Source: JBIOJM01 sp044450785 (GTDB lineage Bacteria > Planctomycetota > Planctomycetia > Isosphaerales > Isosphaeraceae). From it: a DNA stretch of 39,896 nucleotides. Below the pieces are notes generated by a model that saw only the letters and a list, made by a program, of their open reading frames with translations, was not told the origin of the DNA and ran no database searches. Position numbers and translations under genes: made by a program. Position 1 is the stretch's first letter, and each line of letters begins with the position of its first letter. Below are positions 7,975 through 16,709 of the stretch, piece after piece. The stretch covers positions 1-39,896 of the forward strand of contig JBIOJM010000052.1 of assembly GCA_044450785.1 (NCBI GenBank), read 5' to 3'.

Positions 7975-8817
7975 TCGGTCGTGGGTCTTGCCCCCAGGTC
8001 AGGAGCCAATCCTCCAGGGCCGAGACCAGCGGGGCCCGGATCGGTGATCTCTGGATCCGCGCCGACAGCTCGGACCCGTCTAGCGCATCGACGTCGAGCC
8101 CGTAATCCCGGAATGCCTTTTCGTAGGCTTTGAGCTTGGCTGCGACGTCGAACATCTCACGCTGATCTCCCTGGCTCGGCATCGTGGCTAGCAGGGCTGC
8201 CTCTTCCAGGTCGTCGAGCATCTTCCGGTCGCGCTCCTGGGCCTGGAGTGAGGCCAGGGTCGCATCAACCTTGCGAACCAGCGCGGGAGAGCCGCCTGAG
8301 GACTCAAGCAACGCTTGGGCGCGACGCGCGGCGGCGATGGCTTTACCCCAGACGGCGAGATCCGACGTGGCACGAGCTTGAACGCCCAGGCGGTCGGCAT
8401 CGGAGAGGGCGGCCTGCGCGGCCGACTCGTTGCGCAGCCGTTGCGAACGGTTCCACGCCCAACCGAGACCCACCAGCGCCCCGGCGACCAATGCGGCGGC
8501 CAGGGTGGACGTCGTCAGCGTGCGGTGCCGTCTCATCCAGCGCCGGGTCCGGAGGGGCAGCGGCTCCCGCCAGGCGCTGACGGGCTCATCGGCCAGCCAA
8601 TGCTCGATGTCGTCAGCCAGCGCCCTGGGCGAGTTGTAGCGGTCCTTGGGCCGCAACGCCATCGCTTTCAGGCAGATCGCCTCCAGCGGGGTCGGGACGG
8701 CGCGCTTGACCTGCCTCGGTGGCATGAACTCGCCCCGCTGCACCCGGCGCAGCACGTCGCCGACGTCCGACCCCTCATATGGTGTCCTGCCGGTCAGCAG
8801 GCAAAAGAGGGTGCCCC
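7975..8817 (-). pseudogene. Middle part of the frameshifted Ser/Thr kinase: C-lobe end, TM and linker
   Basis: This frame continues the kinase C-lobe directly after the break, with GGTLFCLLTGRTPYEGSDVGDVLRRVQRGEF and then the C-terminal kinase helices (PTPLEAICLKAMALRPKDRY, ALADDIEHWLADEPV). A transmembrane helix follows (LTTSTLAAALVAGALVGLGWAW), then a helical extracytoplasmic region (AKAIAAARRAQALL, LVRKVDATLASLQAQERDRK, ending LVSALEDWLLTWGQDP). After about 7985 this frame becomes nonsense, while the TPR frame takes over. The piece has no start of its own. It is listed separately so that the complete architecture (N-domain, kinase, TM, linker, TPRs) can be read. Confidence 0.7.
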
Positions 8818-9882
8818 CAGGCTGTAAACGTCGGAACGCGGCCCGAGCTGGTCCAGATCGCCAGCGGCCTGCTCGGGGCTCATGTACGACGGGGTTCCGA
8901 CCGCAGTTCCCGCCTGAGTCGGGTCGAACCCACTCAGCGAAGGGGGCCGTAGGGTCGTCTCCGTCCCAGAAGCGCCGTCCGCCTCCCCCAGTCTCCCGAC
9001 GACCTTGGCCAAGCCCCAATCCACGACCAAGGTCTCGCCGTAAGGGCCGAGCATGACATTACCGGGCTTCAGGTCCCGGTGCAGAACTCCGCGGCTGTGC
9101 GCGTAGGCCGAGGCGTTGCAAACGTCGACAAACCGCCCCAACAATCCGCGCAGGGCCAAGCTTCTCTCACCGGGGTCGCGGCCCGGCCGCTCGGCCTGAT
9201 GGAACCGCTTGATGGCGTCCTTGAGGCTATCCCCCTTGACGAACCGCATGGCGTAGAACGGCCGGCCTTCCGCCGTATGGCCAAGGCCGTAGACCGGGAC
9301 AATCCCCGGGTGCTCCAGCCCGCCAGTGATCTCGGCCTCGAACTCGAAGCGGGCTCGGTGGCGTGGGTCGTCGGCGTAGTGGTCCTGGATCTCCTTGAGC
9401 GCCACGTCTCGGTTAAGCTCGGTATCACGCGCCACGAAGACCTCGCCCAATCCCCCGCGGGCGTGCGGCCGCAGGATGCAGAACCGGGCGCCGAGGGCGC
9501 TGGAGGCCCCCAGACTCGAGGTGGTGCGGGCGGGATCGTCGTCGGTGCGTGCGGCGGAGATGTGAATCAAGCTGGCCTGGACTTCGGGGTCGGAGATCCC
9601 GAGAAGGCCGTCGCGGACCGAGCCGATCGAGCCGAGGGCGGCGAGGCTTTGCTCGGGGTCGTTGGCGTGGCGCTCGACGTGCTTGGCGACCATCGCCTCC
9701 AGCAGCGCGTGCTCGTCGTTGGTCAGCGCCCCCTGCTCCTGCAGGATCTGGCCCAGGGGCTTGTGCTTCTCCAGGACCCAGGCATGCATGGCGACGACGA
9801 GCTGGTCGCGTGAGATGAAGTCCATCTGCACTGCCAGGATGCCGAAGAGGAGATTTCGATTGGCTTCCGCCGGGTTGGTCAT
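8794..9882 (-). CDS. Ser/Thr protein kinase, N-terminal and catalytic part (frameshifted)
   Basis: The start is ATG 9882, behind a G-rich AGGGGG element. Residues 1-110 form a helical N-terminal domain (NRNLLFGILAVQMDFISRDQ ... LGQILQEQGALTNDEHALLE). The Hanks-type kinase begins near 133 with a Gly-rich loop (ARGGLGEVFVARD), the catalytic Lys163 in VALKE, HRDLKPGN (Asp270), DWG in place of DFG (288-290), and the activation segment GTPSYMSPEQA. The frame breaks at about 8816. Family members continue DVYSLGGTLF, which needs six Gs (ctggggggcacc), but only five are present, so this frame ends in PSFAC and a stop. With the downstream frames the full protein would be about 1,030 residues. The DFG-to-DWG change is common in planctomycete kinases. 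A toxin-antitoxin pair lies upstream. Confidence 0.85.
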   Translation of the reverse strand: MTNPAEANRNLLFGILAVQMDFISRDQLVVAMHAWVLEKHKPLGQILQEQGALTNDEHALLEAMVAKHVERHANDPEQSLAALGSIGSVRDGLLGISDPEVQASLIHISAARTDDDPARTTSSLGASSALGARFCILRPHARGGLGEVFVARDTELNRDVALKEIQDHYADDPRHRARFEFEAEITGGLEHPGIVPVYGLGHTAEGRPFYAMRFVKGDSLKDAIKRFHQAERPGRDPGERSLALRGLLGRFVDVCNASAYAHSRGVLHRDLKPGNVMLGPYGETLVVDWGLAKVVGRLGEADGASGTETTLRPPSLSGFDPTQAGTAVGTPSYMSPEQAAGDLDQLGPRSDVYSLGAPSFAC

Positions 9883-10102
9883 GGCCGTGCCCCCTGTCAC
9901 CATCGATGAGGAGAATGTGCTGTCCCTCCAGTCTCCCGACCAAGGATCGGCCAAGCAAGCACCTGAGGAATCCTGAGACGCTTTGGCAACGAACAGTGCG
10001 TCTTTTGGGGCAGAGGACGAGCTCGCTTTTGGGTCGGGGCGAGGAGTTCGGAGGACTACTTGCCCGGTGCATCCCGAATCGCCGCCTCTCAACATCGGAC
10101 GC

Positions 10103-10552
10103 TCATCGGGTTTTCACGGCGGTCCGTGTCCGCCGCCTTCGGCGGGAGTTCGCTTCCACTCCTGCGGCAGGTCCGCGTATTTCCGGGCCGATGAGGCATG
10201 CCGTCAGTCGCTTGCGCCAGTAGCCCGGGTTGATTTCGATCTCAGACAGCATGCGGCAGGCTATCGGGCTGGGCGGGCGAAGCCCTTGCTCCCAAGACCT
10301 CACGGTCGATGGGTCCACGCCCAGGAACGCCGCGAAGGCGGCCTGGCTCATCCCGAGCAGATCGCGCGCCCTCCGCACGTCGTCTTCGCGGTACTCCGGC
10401 GGTGGGGCGATCTTGTACGTCCGCACCGTGAACCGTGCTTCGAGCGGCTCACCAGCCCCTAAAGCGTCGGTGAGCTCGCGCAATCCCTGAACGATCTCCT
10501 GGCCCTTGGTTCGGGCCGCGCGGCGGACCTCATGATCGGTCCCCTTGCTCAT
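10103..10552 (-). CDS. HTH (XRE-type) antitoxin of a type II toxin-antitoxin pair
   Basis: 149 residues. A helix-turn-helix of the Cro/C1 type spans about 57-102 (DVRRARDLLGMSQAAFAAFL ... STVRSWEQGLRPPSPIACRM). The N-terminal half (KGQEIVQGLRELTDALGAGE and FTVRTYKIAPPPEY) fits the family that accompanies RelE/HigB-type toxins. Its start overlaps the toxin stop by ATGA, so the order is toxin first and antitoxin second, as in higBA. The last about 25 residues are Arg-rich and look like an extension through a small GC hairpin near 10130, so the functional protein may be shorter in relatives. It should bind the toxin and repress the pair's promoter. Confidence 0.8.
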   Translation of the reverse strand: MSKGTDHEVRRAARTKGQEIVQGLRELTDALGAGEPLEARFTVRTYKIAPPPEYREDDVRRARDLLGMSQAAFAAFLGVDPSTVRSWEQGLRPPSPIACRMLSEIEINPGYWRKRLTACLIGPEIRGPAAGVEANSRRRRRTRTAVKTR

Positions 10553-10923
10553 CGAACCTCTCCTTTCAGCTTCTCGCCGATCACCCGGAGGGCACCCGCG
10601 ATGTCTTTCCGCTGCACCGCCGTAAGGTCGGCCTGCTCGCCCTTTTCGTAAACCATGGCCAGAACCACGACGCCGTTATCCAGGAAGCAGGCATAGCAAA
10701 CCCGGTAGGAGGCGCTTTTGCCCCGCCCGCCGCCCGGCCGGGCGAAGCGGATCTTCCTCAACCCGCCCGTGCCCGGGACGACCGGGTGGCGGTTCGGCCC
10801 CGCCAAGATCGCGGCCTGTAGGGCCAGGAGATCGCTATCGCCGAAGCCGACAGCCGTCCACGCCCGGGTAAATCCCGGCAGTTCGATGAACTTCGGCCAC
10901 TCAGTCGGGTCGAATTCGGTCAC
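10549..10923 (-). CDS. RelE/HigB-like toxin
   Basis: 124 residues with the RelE/ParE-superfamily C-terminal core. GLRKIRFARPGGGRGKSASY is the strand-turn with the basic, Gly-rich signature. RVCYACFLDNGVVVLAMVYE supplies the central strands, and the KGEQADLTAVQRKDIAGAL segment the last helix. These toxins are usually ribosome-dependent mRNA endonucleases. The catalytic set cannot be assigned from sequence alone. The N-terminal part (FDPTEWPKFIELPGFTRAWT) is slightly longer than in minimal RelE. The gene leads the two-gene operon and overlaps the antitoxin by four bases. The TA assignment rests on size, motif and coupling. Confidence 0.75.
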   Translation of the reverse strand: MTEFDPTEWPKFIELPGFTRAWTAVGFGDSDLLALQAAILAGPNRHPVVPGTGGLRKIRFARPGGGRGKSASYRVCYACFLDNGVVVLAMVYEKGEQADLTAVQRKDIAGALRVIGEKLKGEVR

Positions 10924-11163
10924 CGCCTCACTCCCCGCAGGCTTTCACGAAGTATACGACGGAGTCACATAGTATGCAAGGGCAGGGCTGATGCGATCCG
11001 ATCCCGGATTTGTCCAGGGAGCCGTCAGAAAACAACTTGGCCAATCGAGGATCGTCGATGTTTTATGTGGAACAGCCGCCCTCGGCTGTTTCAAGCCACG
11101 ACAGCCGAGGGCGGCGGTCCTACATCATGCTTCGCTCGTTCAAGTTATTTCCTTTGCAGCGCC
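10924..11163. other. Intergenic region with palindrome
   Basis: This region lies between trpD, which ends at 11164 on the minus strand, and the toxin gene, which starts at 10923 on the same strand. The toxin-antitoxin promoter is expected next to 10923. A perfect 15-base inverted repeat at 11075-11089 and 11101-11115 is flanked by a tgtgg/ctaca-type border. No gene is seen. Confidence 0.5.
11075..11115. repeat. 15-bp inverted repeat (gccgccctcggctgt)
   Basis: The arms gccgccctcggctgt (11075-11089) and acagccgagggcggc (11101-11115) are exact reverse complements with an 11-base loop. The position downstream of trpD on its strand suggests an attenuator or terminator-like hairpin. There is no T-run after it, and the palindromic core looks like a dispersed element. 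Confidence 0.6.
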
Positions 11164-12249
11164 CTACGACCGTTCTGAAGCCGGCGGCTCGCCTCGGCGG
11201 CCGGCTTCGCCGGCCTCGCTCAGTTCGGGCGCCGGTGCAAGCACCCGCCAGCGCTCGAGCAGCCGGGCGGCGGCGCCCGAGTCGATGGCCATTGCGGCCC
11301 GGTCCACCCCTTCGCGCAAGGAGAACCGTCCGGTCACCCAGAGCGCGCCGGCACTATTGGCGAGCACGTAGTCGCGCACCGGTCCCCGTTCACCCGCGAA
11401 GAGCCGCTCCAACTTCGCCGCGCTTTCCGAGGCGTCCCGGATCTCGAGCGCGGCGGCGCTCTGGCGGCCTAGCCCGAAATCCTCCGGCGTCCAGACGTTG
11501 TGTTCCACTCGAGCCCCCTCGATCACGCGGATCAGGGTCGGACCATCGAGGGTGACCTCGTCGAGTCCGTCGCTGCCGGTAACGACCACGGCGCGCCGGA
11601 TGTGCTGCTGGCGCGACAGGACCTTTGCCAGCAGAGCCGCCTGTTCCTCATTCGGAACACCAATCAGTTGGTATGGGGGGGAAGCGGGATTGCAGAGCGG
11701 GCCGACGAGGTTGAAGACCGTCCGAAACGGGAGCTGGCGTCGCACCGGCGCGACTGTTCGCAGGCCGGGGTGGAATCTTGGTGCGAACAGGAAGGCGATG
11801 TTGAGCTCGGCCAGAGTGCGGTCGAGCACGGCAGGATCCGGGTCGGTCGCCACACGGAGCGCGGCCAGGACGTCGGCGCTGCCCGAGCGGCCCGAGGCCG
11901 CGCGGTTGCCGTGCTTGACGACCGGTACCTCGCACGCGGCGGCGACGATCGCCGCCGCCGTTGAAATGTTGACCGTGCCGCGGCCGTCGCCGCCGGTCCC
12001 GCACGTGTCGAGCAGGGAATCGCGGACGGTCCCGGTGTCCCACGGTGTCATCCGTTCCCGGACCGCGCGGACGGCACCCTCGAGCTCGTCCGCCGTTTCC
12101 CCCTTGATCCGCAAGGCCGTCAAGAACGCCGCGGCGGCGGCCTCCGGCACATCGCCGTCCAGGAGCGACGCAACCGCACCGTGGCTTTCCGCCGGCGAAA
12201 GTGCCTCTCCCGCCGCGAGACTCTGAAGCGCAGCGCAGAGGGGGCTCAT
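11164..12249 (-). CDS. trpD: Anthranilate phosphoribosyltransferase
   Basis: 361 residues. Catalyses the second step of tryptophan synthesis, joining anthranilate to PRPP to give phosphoribosylanthranilate, in the cytoplasm. Diagnostic motifs are CGTGGDG at 83-89, NIST at 94-97 and KHGNRAASGRSGSADVL from about 112, which bind the pyrophosphate, magnesium and anthranilate. GPLCNPASPP and the DGLDE segment are also in place. The start ATG overlaps the upstream protease stop by one base (TGATG), so the gene is probably coupled to it. The open frame continues upstream in the protease gene's shadow, but that part is not trpD. The last about 20 residues (after LAPAPELSEAG) are a charged, Gly-rich tail beyond the usual end. 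No other trp gene is nearby. Confidence 0.95.
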   Translation of the reverse strand: MSPLCAALQSLAAGEALSPAESHGAVASLLDGDVPEAAAAAFLTALRIKGETADELEGAVRAVRERMTPWDTGTVRDSLLDTCGTGGDGRGTVNISTAAAIVAAACEVPVVKHGNRAASGRSGSADVLAALRVATDPDPAVLDRTLAELNIAFLFAPRFHPGLRTVAPVRRQLPFRTVFNLVGPLCNPASPPYQLIGVPNEEQAALLAKVLSRQQHIRRAVVVTGSDGLDEVTLDGPTLIRVIEGARVEHNVWTPEDFGLGRQSAAALEIRDASESAAKLERLFAGERGPVRDYVLANSAGALWVTGRFSLREGVDRAAMAIDSGAAARLLERWRVLAPAPELSEAGEAGRRGEPPASERS

Positions 12250-13823
12250 CAAGGCACCCGGACCGTGTGCCGTTTCATCCCGCCCTCGGCCAGCCGATCC
12301 AAACTGATGACGAGCTGGACGTGGTCGGCCCTCTGGTTCAAGATCGTGACGGCCTGCTCGGCGGACTGGATGACCTGATTGTCGATCGCGGAGATCACGT
12401 CGTGCCGCTGCACCTGCCGGGCAAGCGGACTCTCGGCGTCGACGCCGACGACAAGTGCGCCCCGCCAGGATTCCGGCAGCTCGATCTGCCTGGCGAGTTG
12501 AGCATTCAGGGTGGCGAGCTCCATCCCCATCACGAAGGTCGGCCCGCCGCTCGGGCGGTTGGGGCGCCGGATCAAGCCCGAGGGATCGTGCCCCTGGTCC
12601 GGCGGTGCCGCCGACAATTTCAAGAGCGTCCGCTCGCGTTCTCCCACGGTCACCCGGAATTGGTGTTCGCGGCGGTCGCGCCAGATCACGACATCCGCCG
12701 GTTCTCCCACCGCCGCCATCGACACCATGTTGATCAGGTGGTTCAGGTCGATGACGTCGATGCCGGCGAAGCGGACGACGACGTCTCCATCGCGCAGGCC
12801 CGCCTGAGAGGCCGGCGAGGCCTGGTGGACCGTATCGATCCAGGCTCCTCTCGGTCGCTCCATGCCCAGCGCGACGGCGTCTTCCTGGCGAAACTCGGGG
12901 TGCAGGTCCACGCCGAGCGCGCCCCGCGTCACGCGGCCGTGCGCGATCAGCTCGTTCATGATCCACCGGGCCAGGTTGATCGGAATGCTGAATCCCACGC
13001 CTTCATTACCCCCGCCATTGGACGCGATCGAGTTATTGATTCCGATCACTTCCCCTTTCATGTTGACGAGCGGGCCTCCCGAGTTTCCGGGATTGATTGC
13101 AGCGTCCGTCTGGAGGAAGTCCTGGTTCTCCACGTCGGGGAGCTCGTCCATGTGCCGCCCCCGCGCGCTGATGATCCCCTGGCTGACCGAGTGCATCAGG
13201 CCGAACGGGCTCCCGAGCGCCATCACCCAGGTGCCCACGTGGGCCTCGTCGCTATTGCCGATCCGCGCCGCCGGCAGGTCATCGCGGTCGAGCTTGAGGA
13301 CCGCGACGTCGGCCTTGGTGTCGTTCCAGATCTTCGCGGGCAGGATCGATCTCCCGTCGCTCAAGGACACGCGGATCTCGGCCGGTTTTGCACCGTCGAC
13401 CACGTGATGGTTCGTCAGGACGTACAGACCCGCGGCTCGGTCGCTGCGGATGATCACACCCGAACCGGTCTCCTCGTAATGCCGGGCTCGACGATTGCCC
13501 TCGGGGCGGGTGGTCTTCTGCGCGACGATGTGAACCACGGCCGGAGATACGGCCTTCGCCACCAGCTCGAACGTTCGATTCACGTGCTGAAACTGCTCGT
13601 ATTGCTTGGACAGGGTCGCATAAATCGCGTCGTCAGTTTGCTTCTGCCGCGATGGCGCTCCCGCTGGGGAGGGCGATGTGCCGGCCGTTCCAGGCTCGCG
13701 GCGCGCCGAACCGGCAACCTGGGCGGACACGGCTGGGCCCCCTCGTCCAAGGACCATCCCCAGCACGATCCCCGCACTCAGCGATGTCAACGAAATGATG
13801 ACCGCAGAAGATCGAGACAGCAT
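12249..13823 (-). CDS. HtrA/DegP-type trypsin-like serine protease with two PDZ domains
   Basis: 524 residues. The N-terminal hydrophobic helix (VIISLTSLSAGIVLGMVLG) anchors or exports it to the periplasm. After a Pro/Ser-rich linker comes an S1C protease domain. Its catalytic triad is His140 (VLTNHHVVDG), Asp172 (DVAVLKL) and Ser248 (INPGNSGGP), all present. The first PDZ domain covers about 300-395 (GALGVDLHPEF ... GLRDGDVVVRFAG), and a second about 430-515 (RQVQRHDVISAIDNQVI). The family degrades misfolded envelope proteins. A Shine-Dalgarno GGAG precedes the ATG. Translation is coupled to trpD downstream by a one-base overlap, an unusual pairing of quality control with tryptophan synthesis that probably reflects local gene order only. 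Confidence 0.92.
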   Translation of the reverse strand: MLSRSSAVIISLTSLSAGIVLGMVLGRGGPAVSAQVAGSARREPGTAGTSPSPAGAPSRQKQTDDAIYATLSKQYEQFQHVNRTFELVAKAVSPAVVHIVAQKTTRPEGNRRARHYEETGSGVIIRSDRAAGLYVLTNHHVVDGAKPAEIRVSLSDGRSILPAKIWNDTKADVAVLKLDRDDLPAARIGNSDEAHVGTWVMALGSPFGLMHSVSQGIISARGRHMDELPDVENQDFLQTDAAINPGNSGGPLVNMKGEVIGINNSIASNGGGNEGVGFSIPINLARWIMNELIAHGRVTRGALGVDLHPEFRQEDAVALGMERPRGAWIDTVHQASPASQAGLRDGDVVVRFAGIDVIDLNHLINMVSMAAVGEPADVVIWRDRREHQFRVTVGERERTLLKLSAAPPDQGHDPSGLIRRPNRPSGGPTFVMGMELATLNAQLARQIELPESWRGALVVGVDAESPLARQVQRHDVISAIDNQVIQSAEQAVTILNQRADHVQLVISLDRLAEGGMKRHTVRVP

Positions 13824-14030
13824 CTAGCAAACTCCACGCGAGTGGCGCGTACAGATTTAATATACTGTCTGCCGCACACCCAAGTCAAAGATCGTTCGCT
13901 CCCCGCGCGCTCCACTCGCCTCTTGCAAGCCGGCATCTTGACCGAGACCGTTCATTCCATCCCGAAACAACCATGCATGCAACTCTCTTCGCGGTCCTCG
14001 GACGATCTTTCAAACACGTCGTACGATGTT

Positions 14031-14062
14031 CAAAAAAAACCGCCGGATCATCTCCGGCGGTT
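14031..14062 (-). terminator. Rho-independent terminator of the DksA-like gene
   Basis: On the minus strand the 10-base stem AACCGCCGGA / TCCGGCGGTT (14038-14047 with 14053-14062) has a 5-base loop and is followed by a run of eight Ts (14032-14039 read in reverse). It lies about 40 bases after the stop at 14101. This is the best intrinsic terminator in the window. Confidence 0.85.
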
Positions 14063-14100
14063 CGGATTGGCGGCTGGCTGGTCGGGGACGCGGCGGTCGA

Positions 14101-14586
14101 TCACCGGCCGGTCTCGCTGAAATCCATTTCAAAGTCGCTCAGCTTGACCTGCGACTCGCCTTCACCCTCATCGCTCGATTTGTCATAGACTTTCGCCCAC
14201 CGCTTCGATTCCGGCTCTGGCACACGCGACTGGCCGGCTCGCTCGTTTTCTCGCTGGCAGTCGATGCACGTGTTCGTGTACGGGAGTGCGTTGAGACGGG
14301 GCTCGGCGATCTTGCCGGCGCAAAACTCGCAACGGCCGTAAACCCCGGCGGCGAGCCGCTGAAGCGCGTGCTCGATCTGGCCTAGCTCACGGCTTTCGAT
14401 CTCAACGAGCTGAGAACAGATTTCGTCGTTCGCCGAATCGACCGCCGCATCCACATTATCGCCGACACCGTTCAATTCCGAAAACTTTCGGAAACTGTCC
14501 AGGTCGCCGTTCAGTGCTTTTCGTAGAGCGTCTCGCCGAGAGATCAGGCGAGCTGTCAGTCTTAGTAAGGCATCTTTGCGGGCCAT
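14101..14586 (-). CDS. DksA/TraR-type C4 zinc-finger protein
   Basis: 161 residues from the ATG at 14586, which sits behind a near-perfect AGGAGGTG. An ATG 27 bases further upstream lacks such a site. The N-terminal two thirds are helical, as in the coiled-coil of DksA-like factors. The zinc finger follows: Cys86 and Cys89 (RCEFC), then Cys107 and Cys110 (NTCIDC). Such proteins bind in the RNA polymerase secondary channel and modulate initiation, often with ppGpp. The acidic, Ser-rich C-terminal 40 residues (KSSDEGEGESQ) are an extra tail. The gene is monocistronic, with its own terminator at 14031-14062. Confidence 0.85.
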   Translation of the reverse strand: MARKDALLRLTARLISRRDALRKALNGDLDSFRKFSELNGVGDNVDAAVDSANDEICSQLVEIESRELGQIEHALQRLAAGVYGRCEFCAGKIAEPRLNALPYTNTCIDCQRENERAGQSRVPEPESKRWAKVYDKSSDEGEGESQVKLSDFEMDFSETGR

Positions 14587-14590
14587 AAAA

Positions 14591-14598
14591 CACCTCCT
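14591..14598 (-). promoter_or_regulatory. Strong Shine-Dalgarno of the DksA-like gene
   Basis: AGGAGGTG lies 4 bases before the ATG at 14586 (minus strand). This fixes the start at 14586 rather than 14613. Confidence 0.8.
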
Positions 14599-14613
14599 GG
14601 TGTACGTCATCAC

Positions 14614-15101
14614 GAATCATAGTCAGTCGGAATCGGACAAAAAATCCGGCATGCCAGCATTTCCCAGTCGACTGATGGACTCGAAAAACCTTTCGATTCG
14701 GATTGGATGATGGCTCGAACTGGGCGAGGCTGAGTCCTCGAGAGTCTGTCGTCCCGACGCGTCACACTTCAGGGGCGAAAACGCATCGCCCCTTACGAAC
14801 AGTGTCAAGCACATTATGCGCCATTGACAAGAGAGGGAGCCCTTTCTGCTCTGCCCACCTCGAATACTACGTCATGAGCAGGCAAGAGGTTGTCGAAAAA
14901 ATGGAAAAATCTTCCTGGCATTCGGCCAGTAGGGATTTTCGGGACGACGAATCCATTCGGCCTTCGTCCGGTATCGAACCGCGCTCCACCGTATGGGGAG
15001 TCGTGAATGGAGTGGTCAGGACGGCGGCGGGTAGGCAGGATCTTGGCCGGTCATCCGATGGTGCGGCCCGCGGGAAGAGGCAGGAAGCGTCGGCTTACGA
15101 T
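14614..15101. other. Noncoding gap
   Basis: This region of about 490 bases lies between the DksA-like gene and the secreted-protein gene at 15102. An open frame at 14703-15335 on the plus strand overlaps the real gene antisense, has no good start signal and shows no family features. Nothing else was recognised, except that the DksA-like promoter should be near 14620-14680. Confidence 0.5.
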
Positions 15102-16709
15102 CTATCGAGGCGGTTCCAGTCCTCCCTTCACACTCGTACTGGGGAGGGTGTAGTCGGCGACAACCCGAGGTTTCAATTCCCCAGGGGTGTGCAGAAGGTT
15201 TACAAAACGGACACGCTTGGTGTCAATACGGTAGATCCACTGCTCGATCAATTGCCCCCTGGAACCCAGAAAGCTGACTCGGTCGGGTTTCCCCCCCAGT
15301 TTCAAGCGAACTTCCTCCGGTGTAAGACCACGTAACCCCTGCGAGCCAGCCGGCCCCGGCAGTGCTTTTTTCTCCGCACCCGCGGGGGAATCGCCGTCGC
15401 CGCTTTGCACCGACTCGACCCATTCGTCATGGACCTTGCGAAATCCCCGGCTGCGGAAAGCCTCGGCGGTCTCTTTGGAGCTCGGGTCGATTCTCCAGGC
15501 TTTACGGAGCAGTTCCACGGACGTGACACGATCCTGCAATAGCTCCTCGTAACGGCCGGCCAGCACGACCAGGCCTTCGGCGTCCGTGTCGCTCAGGCGG
15601 TCGCGCTGAATCTTGAGCCAGTCGCGCAGCACGTCCAGTGCCTCGCCGGGCTGTTTCTGCCGATCGCGCAGCACGCCCGCGAGCGCCTTCACCTGGGCCT
15701 GCCGCAGGGCACCCAGGTTTTGCCGGGCAGCGCCGACGGCTTTCGCGATCAACCGGGCCGGCAGATCCGGCTTCTCCGGGAGCATGGTCGCGGCTCGTTC
15801 GGCCAGGTCGAGGGTCGATTGGATGTCCTGAGTCGTTTGCAATTCAAGGAACCGCACGGTGGCCTCGGCCCAGAGCCGACGGTCGAGCCCCTTCCGCACC
15901 TCGGGCGGGGCCTTGCGATAAGTCGCCGCGGCATCCTCTTCATAGAGGGCCTCCCAGCGCGCCAGGTTCACCTGGCCCGACTCCCGATCGGTTGGTGCAT
16001 TCTTGAAGAACGACGCGATTACCTGGATCAACGCCTGCAGGTCGGCCGCGCTGGTCGCCCCCGCGAGCTTGGCCCGGAGCGCCCGATGGCCCAGGGCCGA
16101 CGGCTCGGGCTCGGGAACCTGGCGGCGGCGGGCCTCCTGGGCCATCGCCAGCCACTCCTGGGGCGCGTCCACACCCAGCCGCTTCATGTCGGCTTCGATT
16201 CGTAGTGCATCACCTTCCAGCACGCGGGCACGCTTCATGAGCGCCTCATCCTTGAAGTCCTTGGCCCGACGCTCCGCCCACCGCGCCCATTGCTTGCGCC
16301 TCTCGAAATCCTTGGCGGTCAAGCTCGACAGCCCGCGCTCGAGTCGATCGAGATCGCCCGCGACCGGCTTGAGGTCCGTCACCTCGCAGACCAGACGGCC
16401 GCCGTCGCGCTTCAGAACACCGTGGACCTGCGCCGAGATCATCCGGCTCGGAGATGGCGGTCGAAGCCGGCGCGGCACCAGGAAGGTGATCGGCGTCCGT
16501 TTCAACTGGAGCTCGTCCGCTTCCGTTCCGTTTCGGGGCACGTAATACGACACGCGGTCGTCCACCGCCACCTCCCGGCCGATCAGGTCCGCCCGGCGGC
16601 CGAGCTCCGCGGGCTCGACCGGGAGCGCATCGGCCTGGAAGAAAGCCATCGTCGTCGGTGCCAGGCCTGCTGTGCAGACGATCAGAAGCACCCAGATCCG
16701 CGGTCTCAT
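15102..16709 (-). CDS. Secreted helical-repeat protein of unknown function
   Basis: 535 residues with a signal peptide (about 1-23, WVLLIVCTAGLAPTTMA). A domain at about 35-115 (ADLIGREVAVDDRVSYYVP ... AQVHGVLKRDGGRLVCEV) looks like a small beta-barrel of the OB/tRNA-anti type. A long Ala/Arg/Glu-rich helical region with TPR-like pairs follows (about 130-440). The C-terminal 70 residues (TPEEVRLKLGGKPDRVSFLG, then GQLIEQWIYR) resemble a BamE/SmpA-like small domain. Its start overlaps the stop of the zinc-ribbon gene by ATGA, so the two are translationally coupled and probably work together at the envelope. Domain names are inferred from pattern only. Confidence 0.75.
   Translation of the reverse strand: MRPRIWVLLIVCTAGLAPTTMAFFQADALPVEPAELGRRADLIGREVAVDDRVSYYVPRNGTEADELQLKRTPITFLVPRRLRPPSPSRMISAQVHGVLKRDGGRLVCEVTDLKPVAGDLDRLERGLSSLTAKDFERRKQWARWAERRAKDFKDEALMKRARVLEGDALRIEADMKRLGVDAPQEWLAMAQEARRRQVPEPEPSALGHRALRAKLAGATSAADLQALIQVIASFFKNAPTDRESGQVNLARWEALYEEDAAATYRKAPPEVRKGLDRRLWAEATVRFLELQTTQDIQSTLDLAERAATMLPEKPDLPARLIAKAVGAARQNLGALRQAQVKALAGVLRDRQKQPGEALDVLRDWLKIQRDRLSDTDAEGLVVLAGRYEELLQDRVTSVELLRKAWRIDPSSKETAEAFRSRGFRKVHDEWVESVQSGDGDSPAGAEKKALPGPAGSQGLRGLTPEEVRLKLGGKPDRVSFLGSRGQLIEQWIYRIDTKRVRFVNLLHTPGELKPRVVADYTLPSTSVKGGLEPPR

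Noticed and set aside
11164..12966. A 600-residue TrpD with a long N-terminal extension
   Set aside because: The upstream 239 codons are a shadow of the protease gene, and TrpD homology begins at 12249.
12201..14120. 639-codon open frame on the plus strand
   Set aside because: It is antisense to the HtrA-type protease and has Arg/His/Asp-rich shadow composition with no family motifs.
14703..15335. 210-codon open frame on the plus strand
   Set aside because: It has no ribosome site or motif, and its second half is antisense to the secreted-protein gene.
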